From positions 9,486,001 to 9,550,000 of the forward strand of contig JAUCBN010000042.1 in NCBI GenBank assembly GCA_035048815.1: a stretch of DNA of 64,000 bases. Reading direction: 5' to 3'. This DNA comes from Abelmoschus esculentus. Taxonomy: Eukaryota > Streptophyta > Magnoliopsida > Malvales > Malvaceae. The position numbers and the translations under genes were made by a program. The notes under the pieces were generated by a model, which was given only the letters and a program-made list of their open reading frames with translations, ran no database searches and had not been told where the DNA came from. Shown in pieces: positions 11,726-23,372 of this stretch (positions within the stretch are counted from its first letter, which is position 1; every line of letters begins with the position of its first letter).

Positions 11726-11930
11726 TTTCCATCTTTTTTCCTCTACAACAAATAATATTCTTTTTTTTTACCTTTCTCAAAAACCAAATAAAGATCGATA
11801 ATAATTGACACAAACTCAACAAGTTTTAAATCAATTCTTATTTGATAATATATATGTATATATCATTTTCTTAAAAAACAACGCCACCTCAAACATTACT
11901 CTAACTTTTTTTTTAAAAAAAATAAATTCA
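11726..11930. other. short AT-rich gap
   Basis: Between foldback copy B and the LINE coding end. The part next to the LINE (T/A runs at 11905-11930) may be the LINE's 3' tail. Confidence 0.4.
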
Positions 11931-14195
11931 TTAATTAAAAATAGCATCCTCCACAATATCCGAAACAATACAATTTGGGACATCAAAAACAAAAGAAAAA
12001 TATCCTCTCAATTCTAAACATCAATGTGTAAATTTGTGAGCCACTCGGTTAGCATCTCTCGCCACATGATTAACAACAAAATCAAGGTGATTTTGTAGTA
12101 AGTCCTTAGTATCATTCAAAATAACCGAGGCAACAGAGCAATCTATATCAAGTTAGTAAGTTTATTAACTATAGTCATTGAGTCCCCCTCGATCACAATC
12201 CGTTCTCATCTATTTTTAAGAGCCATCTTGATCCCTTCAACAAAATTCCATGCTTCTACAGTTTCAGTCGAATGAGTTCTTTGGATTATCCTAGTTTGAC
12301 CATCAATCATCAATCCATGGGAGTTTCTAGCCACCCCAATAGTTGTTGCACCACTTTCTTTAATAAAAGCACCATCAACATTGACTTTGATACAATCACT
12401 AGAAGGACATTTCCAAGTTTGAGACCTATTACAAGGGATATTATGTACCATAGGATCAGATGCTGCAATAAAATCAGTTGTAAGCAATTGAGCATAATCC
12501 ACAATAGCTCCTGCAGGCAATAAGATAGATTCATATACCAATTTATTTCTTCTATACCATATATTCAAAAGTAACACCAAAAAAATATAAATTGATCTTG
12601 ATTCATTTTTGCACAGCAAGTTTCCAATCAATCTTTGCAAGAGACTGTCTCTGAAGGTTCAAACAAAAATATTAAATTACAAAGATCAAAAATCTCCTTT
12701 AAACTAACACAGTCTCTAAAAGCATGTAATACCATTTCAACCATATTACTACGGGTATTAACCAGATCCCAAGAAAGCAACAAGCAACTTATGACCTAAA
12801 GGAAGAGTTTCATGGCCTAATCTCCATCCAAAAATATTAACTTTAGGCATTGTTTTTAAATTTGCAATGATATTTCATATAGGGGAGTTATCCTCCTCCA
12901 CACAAGTCCGTTTCACCAGTCAATTGTTATCATATTTAATATTATAAACACCTGATGAATGACTTGACCAAATCATAACATCCTCAGTAACTGAAGAAAT
13001 ATGATAATTAATAATTCTCTTAGCATATTCAGGAATAAAGATCTTCTGAATTTTTTCCACATTCCACTCGGCTACTCCTTCATAAACTCACCACAGGTTA
13101 GGGGTTGTTGAGGACTATTCAAATAAGTTCTTAATAAATTAATTTTTAAATCACCTTTCCAATTTTCTTGGAGAAGTTTTATTTTGTTGTCCTCACCCAC
13201 TCTCCAATGAGAATCATCTTTAAATTTTTCTTTCACTTTAAAAATTTAGACCAAATGAAAGATGGTATGTTGCCCAACTTAGCCTCTAGAATAAAAATAT
13301 TAGAAAAATATTTGACAGACAAAATTTTATACCACAAAGAATCAGTATTCTTCAACAGCTTCCAAATCTTTTTTGCCAATAATACTTGGTTAAAACTCTT
13401 TAAATCTCTAAAACTCATACTTTCTACTTTTTTGTCTACATATTTTCTGTCATGTCACATGAGCCCAACCTCTCTCATTAACTTTTTTAGATCACCAAAA
13501 ATTCTCATAATTGAAATCATTGGCTCTACAATACAATCAGGAAGTAAAAAACAACTCATAACATATGTAGGTAAAGCTTGAGCTACTGCTTTCAACATCA
13601 CCTCTCGACCTTCATAAGACAGTAAATTTTTATTCTAAGATCTCATTCTCTTATCCATTCTCAGTGGAAGAAAATCAAGAGCCTCAATTTTATTCTTTCT
13701 CACTATCAAAGAAAGACCCAAATAGGTTCTCATTTCTTCTTCCCCTCTCATTTTAAGAATTTCTTTAATCTTTCCTTTACTCTCAACAGACATTCTATTT
13801 CTAAAGTAAATGAAAGATTTATTTAAATTTACTTTCTGTCCAGATGACATCTCATAAACATTAAGAACTTCTTTAAGATCTCTAGCTTCTTGCAACGCAT
13901 TTTTGATAAAAAACAGATTATCATCAACATAAATAGGTGGTTCACTCTAGGTCCTTTAATGCTTGCTATAATCCCTTTAATCCTTCCTGCAGTCTGTTCA
14001 ACATGTAACAATGAAGATAGACCTTGAGAACAAAATAAAAATAAATAGAGGATAAAGGATCACTTTGTCTAAGCCCCTACTTAGTTTAAAAGGATCAGAC
14101 AACTTTTCATTCATTCTCACACAAAAAGATACAGAAAAAATGTATTTTATAATCCAATCGACCCATGTAGCATCAAAAACCATATATCTCATGAC
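11931..14195 (-). pseudogene. LINE (L1-type) ORF2, 5'-truncated and broken
   Basis: Minus-strand reading across several frames. From 14192: FDATWVDWIIKYI; a degraded GLRQGDPLSPFLF block near 14080; the YVDD catalytic motif at about 13910 in a frame one base off from the block before it; SGQKVNLNKS at about 13840; the YLGL block at about 13720; EGREVMLKAVAQALPTYVM at about 13600; FRDLKSFNQ at about 13410; and a zinc-binding RT tail. Finally an RNase H-like domain with KVNVDGAF at about 12390 and the VIEGDS block at about 12190, ending at a stop at 11931-11933. The order is that of plant LINE ORF2 from mid-RT to the C-terminal RNase H. Frameshifts and stops inactivate it. Confidence 0.88.
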
Positions 14196-14200
14196 ATTAC

Positions 14201-14218
14201 ATATATATATATATATAT
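14201..14218. repeat. (AT)n microsatellite, insertion target
   Basis: AT dinucleotide run directly left of the Tat element. Its last five bases TATAT (14214-14218) are repeated at 31027-31031 on the other side. Confidence 0.85.
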
Positions 14219-17014
14219 TGTCGCGACTTCTTTAAAAATGCGGGTTTATGTGAAAAGTAGCTTGACGATTAGTTTTGAAAAATCCGAACTTTATCGCTTT
14301 TAATCTTGAAAAACCCAAATTTTAGGAAAAATATATAATTTAATTTTTTGAAAATTAACTTGGAGTCTCCACCGGCCACTTTGGTAGGCCAGACACCATA
14401 AAACAGACCAGAGATTCGTTTTAAAAATATTTGGGTTCAGGAGTCGGTTACGTGTAAGGGCGGCCCTTACAAATACCCAAAAATTGGTACCTTGAAAAAA
14501 ATTACGTGGCATTGATACTTTAAAGATAGATATTAATTTAATTTTTCATTGTTAATCAAACATTATTTGAATCGAGGATATCCTTTTGATTTAGAAATTA
14601 CATCACCTTTAAACTTGAGTTGAGCGAGACGTCCTCTAGATAGGAAACCTCACCCAAATTCAAAGGAATGTAACTTCCGCCTCAAAAGGTTAAAGTAAAA
14701 TGCATGACCATTTTTATCTTGTTCATTTTAAGTTCTAATCCTACAAGGGCTCCATTAATTAAGTGTTAAATCCTAAGTTACTAATGTCGCTAGTTACTTA
14801 CCTATCAATTTTATTTAATACTAAACCTAAGTTATTTATCAAAATTCTAGGTTTTAATAGCACATGAATTCGATACCAAGGTACACTCTTTAGGCCAATA
14901 TCATGGTACGTCAAAACATCAGCCTCTTTAGTGTATCCGAGATATAAGATTCAAATACTATTATTTACTAATTATCTCCCTATTTAATTAATTAATTAAC
15001 GCGACTAGTCATAGAGGGCTCTAAATTAATTAACTTAAATGTTTATTAAGTGATCTTCCTAAAATATGCAATGCAAAAACATAATAAAATAAACAAACAA
15101 GATAAAAGGAACTTGATATTTTTATTAGAACATGTGAGTACAAGTTACATCAAAATTACCATCATGAATGAGTACAAAAGGGACTTACATTGATAAAGAT
15201 CAAAAGGGACTAGGATTCAAACTTCAAAAGATGGATTAGATTTAAATAAGTGTATAATTAATTTTAAAGTTTAGGATTATTAATTAAATTAATTAATTAA
15301 ATTTCCCTAACTCTAAACTTAATTAATCCTAATTAAAACCTAACTTGAATGGATTTTAAGTTTTTAAAGTTTGATTAGAGTTGAATTAGATTCAATTAGA
15401 TTAATTTTTAAATCTTATCTTAGAAAATTAAAATTAATTAAGAGACTTAATTAAAATAATTTCTAAATCTTAAAAATTTAATTTAACCTCATTAAAGTTT
15501 AATTTGTGAAACTTGGGCTAATTAGACCTAATTAATTTTAAATCTTATCTTTAGAAATTAATTGAAATTAATTAAAATAATTACTTAAAATTATTTCCTA
15601 AATTTTAAGAATTAAGAAAACCTAATTAAAGTCTAATTCGGTGAATGTTTTAAGGTTTAAAGGCTAGACTAGACCTAATTAAGTTGGATTAATTTTAAAA
15701 CTTTTTTTAGAAATTAATTAAAATTAATTAAAATAATTAATTAAAATTATTTCCAAAATTTTAAGAATCAAATTAAACCTAATTAAAGTCTAATTTTTAG
15801 GTTCTAGGGGTTAAATTAAATTTATATTAGATCTAACTAGGTTAAATTAATTTTAAACTATCTTAAAAATTAAATTAACTTCTATTTTAGAAACTAATTA
15901 ATAATTTTTTAAGTCTTTAAAATTAATTTTTAGTCCTAATTAAAGTCTAAAATAATTAATTTTAATCCTAGGGGTCTAATTAGGGGTTTAAGGACCTAAT
16001 TGAGTCAAATCTAGTGTTTTTAGGGCCTAATTGAAAGTTTAGGGGCCAAATTGAATAGTACTTCAATCCTAGGAGGACCTAGGAAGTGATTTCCTTTTAT
16101 TCGGATAAAAACACATGGATCCAGGTTGAACCCGGATCCGACCCGCGTGCCCGACTGCCAAAACGGCGCCGTTTCAACCTAAGACAAAAACCCTTTACGC
16201 CGAGTTGGCTCGTCCATTTGCACCGAGACCAACTCGGTCTGACTCGCTTTTCTCTGAGACAAACATGTTTTTCCAGAAAACCAAGCCTAAACGGATCAAA
16301 CACCCCAAGTTCTTAGGGTGTTCATCCGTGTTCTTCATTTTCATGAAGAACACGATGAACACCACCCTCCAACCGTCGTGCAGTCCGACCCTGGATCCGA
16401 AGCACCACCGCCCGGTGCCACTCCGACGTGTTCACCGGACGTCACCACAGTGGTTTTGGCCGCTCCTCCGATAGCGCTTTCGACGCTGACGATCAAATCC
16501 GGTGCCGCCGAGACCGCCGGAGACCGAAAAACACCCTAAAAAGCTACTAAAAACCTAGTTTTTGAGATCTAAACCCCCTAAGAATCAATCAAAACCACCC
16601 CCTAACACTGAAAAAAAGCATAAACATCCAAAAAACAAGTAATCTTACCTTCTAGTCCGCTCTTCCGATTCTGAATGCTCAAGATTGCTCCCTTCCTCAG
16701 ATTCAAGCTTCCGTCGCCGATCCAATCTCCTCTCTTTATTGAACCGATTGAATCCTTTTAAAGGGATTCAAAACAAAATCCTAACCCAACTCAAACTCTC
16801 CCTAATCCCTAAAAACACTCAAGAATCAAAAAAAAATCCTAAATCCCTAAAAAGTCAGCCACTAATCTCACCAAATCCCTCAACTTCAGCAATCGAAACT
16901 CCTCATGTTTTAGATTTCCAGATTTTCATGATTTAATTTTTTTTAATTTTTTAATATTTTATTATTTTATTTACTATTTATATTTTTATTATTTAAGTTA
17001 AATTCGTGTTGACA
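14219..17014 (-). repeat. 3' LTR of the Tat element, full-length form
   Basis: Starts TGTCGCGACTTC and ends TTCGTGTTGACA, 2796 bases. It holds about 500 bases (around 14670-15170) that the other LTR lacks. Its middle (15240-16080) is very rich in TTAATTAA-like sequence. Open frames at 16086-16540 arise in a GC-richer part of the LTR and recur in the other LTR; they resemble no protein I know. Confidence 0.9.
16316..16367. other. LTR hairpin, 21-bp stem
   Basis: GGTGTTCATC-C-GTGTTCTTCAT, a TTTC loop and the complementary arm. The stem is 11 plus 10 pairs with one bulged C. The same structure is kept in the other LTR at 30324-30375. Confidence 0.7.
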
Positions 17015-17030
17015 GCTGCCTCTCTTTGCT
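17015..17030 (-). other. polypurine tract of the Tat element
   Basis: The minus strand reads AGCAAAGAGAGGCAGC directly before the 3' LTR start TGTCAACACG. Confidence 0.65.
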
Positions 17031-17093
17031 CAATGTTGCGGAGCAGGAGATAGGCAAAGACTGAAAAACACGAATTCTATTAAAGATCTGAAG

Positions 17094-17715
17094 CTTGAAG
17101 TTATTCTTCTCATTACGAAATTCTTCAAGAAAAACCTTGTGACGCAACTCGAGGTTGTTCTTCCTTCTGGAACTCTTCGTCTTTGGAATAACTGGAGCTG
17201 TTCTTCTTATTATAAAATTCTCTAGGGTCTGAAGCCGTTCTTCTTATTACGAAATTCTTCAGACGAAATTCCTTAGACTCATCAAGTGATGGAGCTTGAG
17301 GCTGTTCTTCTTATTATGAAATTTCTCATCTCCGGGATCTGGAGCTGTTCTTCTTATTATGAAATTCTCCAGATAAGAGTAGTGAAATCCGAGGCTATTC
17401 TTCTTATTATGAAATTCCTCGAATCTTGTGGAATTTGGAGTTGTTCTTCTTATTATGAAATTCTCCAAACTCATTAAGTGGTGGAAATTGAGGTTGTTCT
17501 TCTTATTACGAAATTCTTCATTTCCGAAAGATCTGAAGCTGTTCTTCTTATTATGAAATTCTCCAAACAAGAGTGGTGAAATCCGAGGTTGTTCTTCTTA
17601 TTATAAAAATTCCTCGAATCTCGTGGAATTTGGAGTTATTCTTCTTATTATGAAATTCTCCAAACTCATCAAGTGGTGGAAATTGAGGTTGTTCTTCTTA
17701 TTACGAAATTCCTCA
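17094..17715 (-). repeat. tandem array of stem-loops in the Tat 3' region
   Basis: About twelve units of 38-66 bases share a core (TTCTTCTTATTAYGAAATT on the plus strand) flanked by short arms that pair with each other although the arms differ between units. Examples: CTTGAAG/CTTCAAG (17094/17123), GTCTGAAG/CTTCAGAC (17227/17257), ATCTGGAG/CTCCAGAT (17337/17367), TTTGGAG/CTCCAAA (17434/17463 and 17629/17658). From about 17300 the units repeat in sets of four with a period of about 194-195 bases. The minus strand is open for 104 codons (17570-17259), with EFHNKKN- and ENFIIRRT-like repeats, but this is likely a by-product. Tandem repeats in the 3' untranslated region of Tat elements are known. 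Confidence 0.8.
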
Positions 17716-18750
17716 TGTTACACCACTTCTTTCGGGACTCACGCCGAAAAGGCTACCAATAATGTTAGTTGTTGTTGATTTCTTTGAATCCTGTTAACAA
17801 AAATATCGTGCATTGTTAGTATGCTTCTAATGCAAATATTCCTATTATGATACATAAGCATTGCCTTGAAAGGCATGTATTATCAGTCAGTTCGCCACTC
17901 TGAAGGGACTGATTGACTTTTCTCTCTCTTTTCTGCATTCGAGGTTTTCATCTCACATAGAGGGCAACTTTTAATAATTGTCCTCTTTTTAAAGCTGTTT
18001 TAAGGCGTTCTTTCGAGACAGATTTTGTCTGAATATCAGAACATGTCCATTTATATTTCGTTATCTTGATTCGGAAAAACAAATCTTACCTGTAACTTAA
18101 AAATAGTAATGCCAAAAGGTCTTTTGTCTTCATTAATTCATATTAGTTCACTAGCATGATGCTTTGGATAGAATTGAAGGCTCAAAAGAAATGAATGAGT
18201 ATCTTTATTGGAGCTTTTCATAAATTTATGACAAACATATAAAACAAACAAGGCAAAACAACTTGAAGGAAAAAGAAAGTAACAAAATGCAAGTTCCCAA
18301 ACGCTTATCACAAGCGATCATCCAGGCCTTTTCCCGAGATATAGATTTATAAATGAGCTACTTGTCTAGCCATTCTTCAAATGAAGATCCAACTTTGCAA
18401 ACGTGAAGATCCTTCCGTATTGCTTGATAACCGAGAGGCACGAATCACCGGATGCCTATTTCATTTATTTGAGCCGCCATTCCTAGTTTTCGACCCAAAT
18501 CCTTCGTTGGTATCAAGACGTCCTTTTCGGGTTTTCATCTTGACCCCTCATTTTTCTTTTAATCACTCTTTTTTATAAAGCGCACATTCGGGTTTTCGCT
18601 TCGTTTTCTTTTTCTCTTTTCTTTTTTTTCTTTTTCATCTTTTCTTTTTCTTTTTCCTTCAGGCATAATATCTCTTAACTGAATCAGAATTCACCGGCTT
18701 GTTTAATTCTTGTTTGTGGAGAAAGCCTTTTTGACAACGTAAGGCCCTTC
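17716..18750 (-). other. non-coding stretch between integrase and the hairpin array
   Basis: No recognised domain. It contains a long pyrimidine run at about 18600-18660 (purine on the element's sense strand) and the last decayed codons of pol (KWMPN then EGPYVV-like) near 18690-18770. Confidence 0.5.
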
Positions 18751-20393
18751 CTAATTCGGCATCCATTTCCCTCGAAAATCTCGGTGTATAGGCAAGATCT
18801 TTTTAAGTACTAGATCCCCCTTTCGAAATTCTCGCGGTCGAACTTTCTTATCATAAGTTCGAATCATCCGTTTTTGATACATTTGGCTGTGACAGATAGC
18901 TTTCAACCGCTTTTTTCGATTAGATTCAACTGATCCAAACGAATTTGTACCCACTCTGCATCGTTCAGCTTCACTTCTGATAATAACCGAAGAGATGAGA
19001 TTTCAACTTCCAGAGGTAACACTGCTTCAGTACCATATACTAGGGAATATGGCGTTGCCCCGGTAGAAGTTCTTGTCGAAGTTCGGTACGCAAACAAGGC
19101 AAAAGGAAGCCTTTCATGCCAGTCTCTGTAGGTTTCAGTCATCTTCGATATGATCTTCTTAATGTTCTCGTTTGCTGCCTCAACAGCTCCATTCATTTTT
19201 GGTCGATATGCCACAGAGTTGTGATGAATTATTTTGAACTGCTCACAAGTTTCTGCTATTAATCTATTGTTGAAATTGGTAGCATTATCCGTGATGATTC
19301 GCTCTGGTAGACCATACCGACAAATAATCTCTTTCTTCAAGAACTTGCAAACTGTTGTTCTTGTGATGCTAGCATAGGAGACAGCTTCTATCCACTTAGT
19401 GAAGTAATCGATAGCCATCAGGATAAAGCGATGCCCATTTGAAGCCTTGGGATGAATCTGCCCGATTACATCTAATCCCCAAATAGCAAAAGGCCAGGGC
19501 GAATTCATTGTATGTAACGGTACTGGCGGAGAGTTGATTTTATCTGCATAGATTTGACATTTGTGACACTTTTTGGCATATTCTATGCAATCCCATTCCA
19601 TAGTAGACCAGTAGTATCCGTATCTCATTATTTTCCGTGTCATCGAGAAACCATTGGCGTGCGTACCGTAAATTCCATCGTGCACCTCTTCTAGAATACT
19701 TTTAGCCTCACGGGCATTGACACATCTTAGCAACACTTGATCTCTGCTCTTTCTGTATAGGACGTCGCCATCTAACACGTATGCATCAGCCATCCTTCTG
19801 ATTGTTCTCTTATCAATGTCATTAGCTCCAAATGGGTAAGCTTGGAATTTAATGTATTGTAGAATATCAAAATACCAAGGGTTATCATCCTCCTCTTCCA
19901 AATTGCAGCAATGAGCATATGTTTCATAGCTCTGCATCCGGATTAGTATCATATCTTCCGGTCTATTTGCTTGGAATACCGAGGCTAGTGTAGCTAAGGC
20001 ATCTGCCATTTGGTTGTCCTCTCTAGGAAGGTATACAAATGTTATCTCTTCAAATTCTTCAATTAGTTCTAATATCAACTTTCGAAATTCTATCAACTTC
20101 GTGTCTTTGGTTTCCCATTCCCCACGTAACTGATAAATAACCAATGTTGAGTCTCCGTATACCTTCAAGGCCTTTATCTTTCTTTCAATTGCATCCTTTA
20201 AACCCATGACACATGCTTCGTATTCAGCCATATTGTTAGTGCACAAGAATTCCAACTTGCTCGTGAGAGGGTAATGTACACCATCCGGAGATATCAATAC
20301 AGCCCCGATTCTCCGTCCGAGGGCATTGACTGCCCTGTCAAAATATAATTTCCATTTCTCCATTTCCTCGTTTTCCTCAACGGAAATGGTCAT
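18751..20393 (-). pseudogene. Tat pol C-terminal part: second RNase H and integrase
   Basis: One open frame of 496 codons (20393-18903), then a frame change to 18954-18751. The N-terminal third is the extra RNase H of Tat elements, with its acidic residues visible: the Asp of LYFD, the Glu of NNMAEYEA, the Asp of VYGDS and the Asp of NQMADALA. Integrase follows: a zinc-binding part (HDGIYGTHA ... CHKC), then the core with Asp in WGLDVIG, Asp in ITDNATNF and Glu in GAVEAANE. The tail after the frame change has RPREFRKGDLVLKK, the usual end of this integrase class. No chromodomain is seen. The core motifs are complete; only the C-terminal frameshift clearly damages it. Confidence 0.92.
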
Positions 20394-20419
20394 TACATCT
20401 TCGTCAGGAAAGTCAAATC

Positions 20420-21757
20420 TCAGAAGCTCATAATCATCCGACGCTTAAGAAAGTCGGCTATGGCACTTCCTTTAATTGCCTTTTGGCTGACGTATACTAT
20501 ATCGAATTCGGACAACAACATTTGCCATCGTGCTAACCTCCCGGTCAATGCGGGTGCTTCCATCAAAAACTTCAATGGATCGAGCTTCGATATCAACCAC
20601 GTGGTGTGATATAACAAATATTGTCTGAGTCGACGAGTAACCCAAACAAGTGCACATCACGTCTTTTGGATAAATGGGTACCCTACCTCACATTTGGTAA
20701 ATTTCTTACTCAGATAATAGATTGCTCTTTCCTTCTTTCTGGTATCATCATGTTGCCCCAGTACGCACCCTATGGAATTCTCGAACACCGTCAAGTAGAG
20801 GATTAATGGTCTCCCAAGAACTGGTGCCACCAATATTGGCGCGTTGGATAAATATTGTTTGATCTTGTTCAACGTTTCCTGACATTCATCATTCCACTCA
20901 CTTGGGTTGTTCTTCCGAAGCAGTTTAAAAACGAGATCACATCTGTCGGTTAGCTGAGAAATAAACCGAGACACGTAGTTCAATCTCTCAAGGAAGCCCC
21001 GAACCTCTTTCTGTATTTTTGGAGGTGGCAAATTTTGAATCGCCTTGACCTTATCGGGATTGATTTCGAAGCCCCTTTGGCTGACCACGAAACCAAGTAG
21101 CTTGCCGGATGTAACCCCAAACGTACATTTATTGGGATTGAGCTTCAGTTGGTACTTTCATAGCCTTTGGAACAACTTTTTCAGATCTTGCACATGTCCG
21201 TCTTCTGTTTGGGACTTAGCTATCATATCGTCCACATATACTTTGATTTCTTTGTACATCATGTCATGAAACAGTGTCACCATAGCTCTCTGGTATGTGG
21301 CCCCGGCATTCTTCAACCCAAAATGTATGACTTTATAGCAAAACGTACCCCATAGTATGGTAAAAGTTGTCTTCTCCATATCTTCCGGATTCATTTTAAT
21401 CTGATTGTAACCCGAGAATCCATCCATGAAAAAAAACCATAAATGCCCCGAAGTATTGTCTACCAAAACGTCTATATGGGGTAAAGGGAAATTGTCCTTC
21501 GGGCTTGCCCTATTCAAATCCCTATAATCCATACACATCCGAACTTTCTCATCTTTCTTTGGCACGGGGACTATATTTGCTACCCATTTTGGGTATGCTG
21601 CCACCTGTAGGAAGCCTGCATCGATCTGCTTCTGTACTTCTTCCTTGATTTTCAACAACATTTCTGGCCTCAGCCTTCTGAGCTTCTGTTGTATGGGCTT
21701 GCAATCTGGTCTAATGGGCAACTTGTGGACCACAATGTCGGTATTCAAACCCGGCAT
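20420..21757 (-). pseudogene. Tat reverse transcriptase and first RNase H
   Basis: Frame 21757-21158 gives 199 codons of RT: KLRRLRPEM, the VANIVPVPKKD block, CMDYRDLNRASPKDNFPLP, MDGFSGYNQIKM and the catalytic VYVDDMIAKS. Between 21158 and 21088 the frame shifts. The reading resumes with QRGFEINPDKVKAIQ, then the thumb and RNase H (RPLILYLTVFENSIGCVLG, AIYYLSKKFT) to about 20657. After another break it gives LARWQMLLSEFDIVYVSQK and KGSAIADFL (20617-20420), the end of the first RNase H. Catalytic motifs are intact but frames are broken at least three times. Confidence 0.92.
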
Positions 21758-21793
21758 ATCCTGATAAGACCATACAAAGGAATCCTTGAATTC

Positions 21794-22186
21794 TCACAAT
21801 ATGTCTATCAAATTCTGCTTTGCCCCTGGCGGAAATGCTGCTCCGATCATGACTTCCTTTTTCTCTTCTTCGGTGCCCAGATTCAGAGTTTCTATCTCTT
21901 CTTTGTGGGGCATGATTTGCTTATCTTCTTGCTCTACCAACCTTAGCAATTCTTCAGGAATCTTGTAGTCCGCATTATCTTCACACTCATCGATTTCTGT
22001 TAGACAAGAGATCCTTTTTAAATCTATTTCTGGTTTAGGCCCGGAATCATTCATGTAATCATTGTTCGGGAACCTGCGAAGAAAACTTGTATAGTTGGAT
22101 GGGAATAATAGATGAATAAAGAATGAAATGAATGAAGCGAATGAAAGAAAAGAAAAACGTTTGCCATTGAAGAAAGGGAAAAACAT
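21794..22186 (-). pseudogene. Tat pol linker between protease and RT
   Basis: Open frame of 130 codons. Its C-terminal half (EIDLKRISCLTEIDECED, then LRLVEQEDKQIMPHKEE and IGAAFPPG) is the acidic spacer found just before RT in Tat polyproteins. In Ogre elements this area can hold an intron; I see no clear case here. Confidence 0.6.
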
Positions 22187-22270
22187 ATTTATTTACTAAT
22201 GAAAATTATGAAAAGCCCTTTACAGAAATCTCCTATACTTACGGGCAAAAGTGCAGGGAGGTTTATGGTA

Positions 22271-23372
22271 TTACTCTGTCTTGAAAACTATAGGTAAATC
22301 CTCTACAATCCAATTATTCAGAGTCTCGCCAGGGAGGCACGGACGAATTCTTTCCAGTAGATTCATCCTCGGACCTTCAGAAACTCCTCCCACCATCAGA
22401 CTTTCAAAAGCTTCCCTAAAAATCTCTTCCTCTTGCAGCCTAATAGCTTCCAAGGGATTCTTCTCCGCTTGTTCACTAACATTCACAAACCCGTGAGAGA
22501 TAAAGTCAATTTTTGCACTCAATGAGGCTGGCTTCTTGACTTCAGCTCTTCCGTACTTGTTCCAATACGCATCAATTGAGAAGCTTAACCCGGCTCGCCC
22601 TTTCTTTATGACCACATGCTTCGGGTGTAGGCTCTTTTGTAACTTTTTTTCCAAGTCCTCTTCTAGCTTTGGCTCCTTTACCAAGGGTCTGCTTGACGGT
22701 CATCTCAGTACAACTTGATAACTTTGGACATGGGAATTGTGTACCTTCAGCGACGAATGCAGCATTGATAAACTCTAAAGCCCTAAAAGAGCATTCTAGC
22801 GCTCCCTCGTTCGCTTTAACATAGGGTGTATCTGTGTAGACGGATGCAATGATGTCTTTTTCTGCCCCGACACACACGAGCTTCCCGTCTACTACAAACT
22901 TCAGCTTCTGGTGAAGCGATGACGGCACTACCCCGGCGGAATAGATCCAAGGTCTGCTGAGTAAACAATTGTAGGTGGGCTTGATATCCATTACAACGAA
23001 ATCTATATTGTACACGGATAGTCCAATCAGCAACGGGACTTCAATCCTTCCCAACACATCCCTTGTGGTCCCATCGAATGCTCTGACCACATTCTGGTAG
23101 CTTTTTATATGCGTAACATCTATGGGTAACCTTTGCAAAGTTGCCATAGGTAACACGTTCAAAGCTGAACCATTGTCGATAAGAACTCCCGGCACCACAT
23201 GACCCTTGCAGTGGGTCGTAATGTTTAAAGCTTTGATAGACCCCATTCCACCGTCCGGGATCTCATCATCGGTGAATGTTATATAATTGTCTGCGGTGAT
23301 GTGATTAACGATTTGGTCCAACTTGTTCACCGATATGTCCTTCGAGACAAAGTTCTGATTTAACACTTTCAA
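22271..23372 (-). pseudogene. Tat aspartic protease and following region
   Basis: Frame 23372-22572 (266 codons) contains GVLIDNGSALNVLP, with the catalytic Asp in a D-N-G-S context, the flap region and the LLSRPWIY block that follows the core. At about 22630 the end GKGAKARRGLGKK resembles the G-patch-like stretch seen in this polyprotein. A frame change leads to 22684-22271, which continues with GRAGLSF and the MNLLERIRPCLPGETLNNW block. The protease core looks intact. Confidence 0.88.

Noticed and set aside
16086..16540. Overlapping frames in the Tat LTR, repeated at 30213-30562
   Set aside because: They recur only because the LTR is duplicated and differ in frame-breaking ways between copies.
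17259..17570. Minus-strand frame of 104 codons with repeated EFHNKKN-like segments
   Set aside because: It lies in the hairpin array; the repeated peptides follow from the repeated DNA and the frame starts and ends within it. No domain is recognisable.
17094..17715. CRISPR-like array of repeats and spacers
   Set aside because: Plant nuclear context, units of uneven length, and the 'spacers' pair with each other or repeat in a super-repeat. It is part of a retrotransposon 3' region.
18600..18660. Long pyrimidine run as a second polypurine tract of the Tat element
   Set aside because: It is about 1.6 kb from the LTR and not next to a TG start; it may be low-complexity sequence only.
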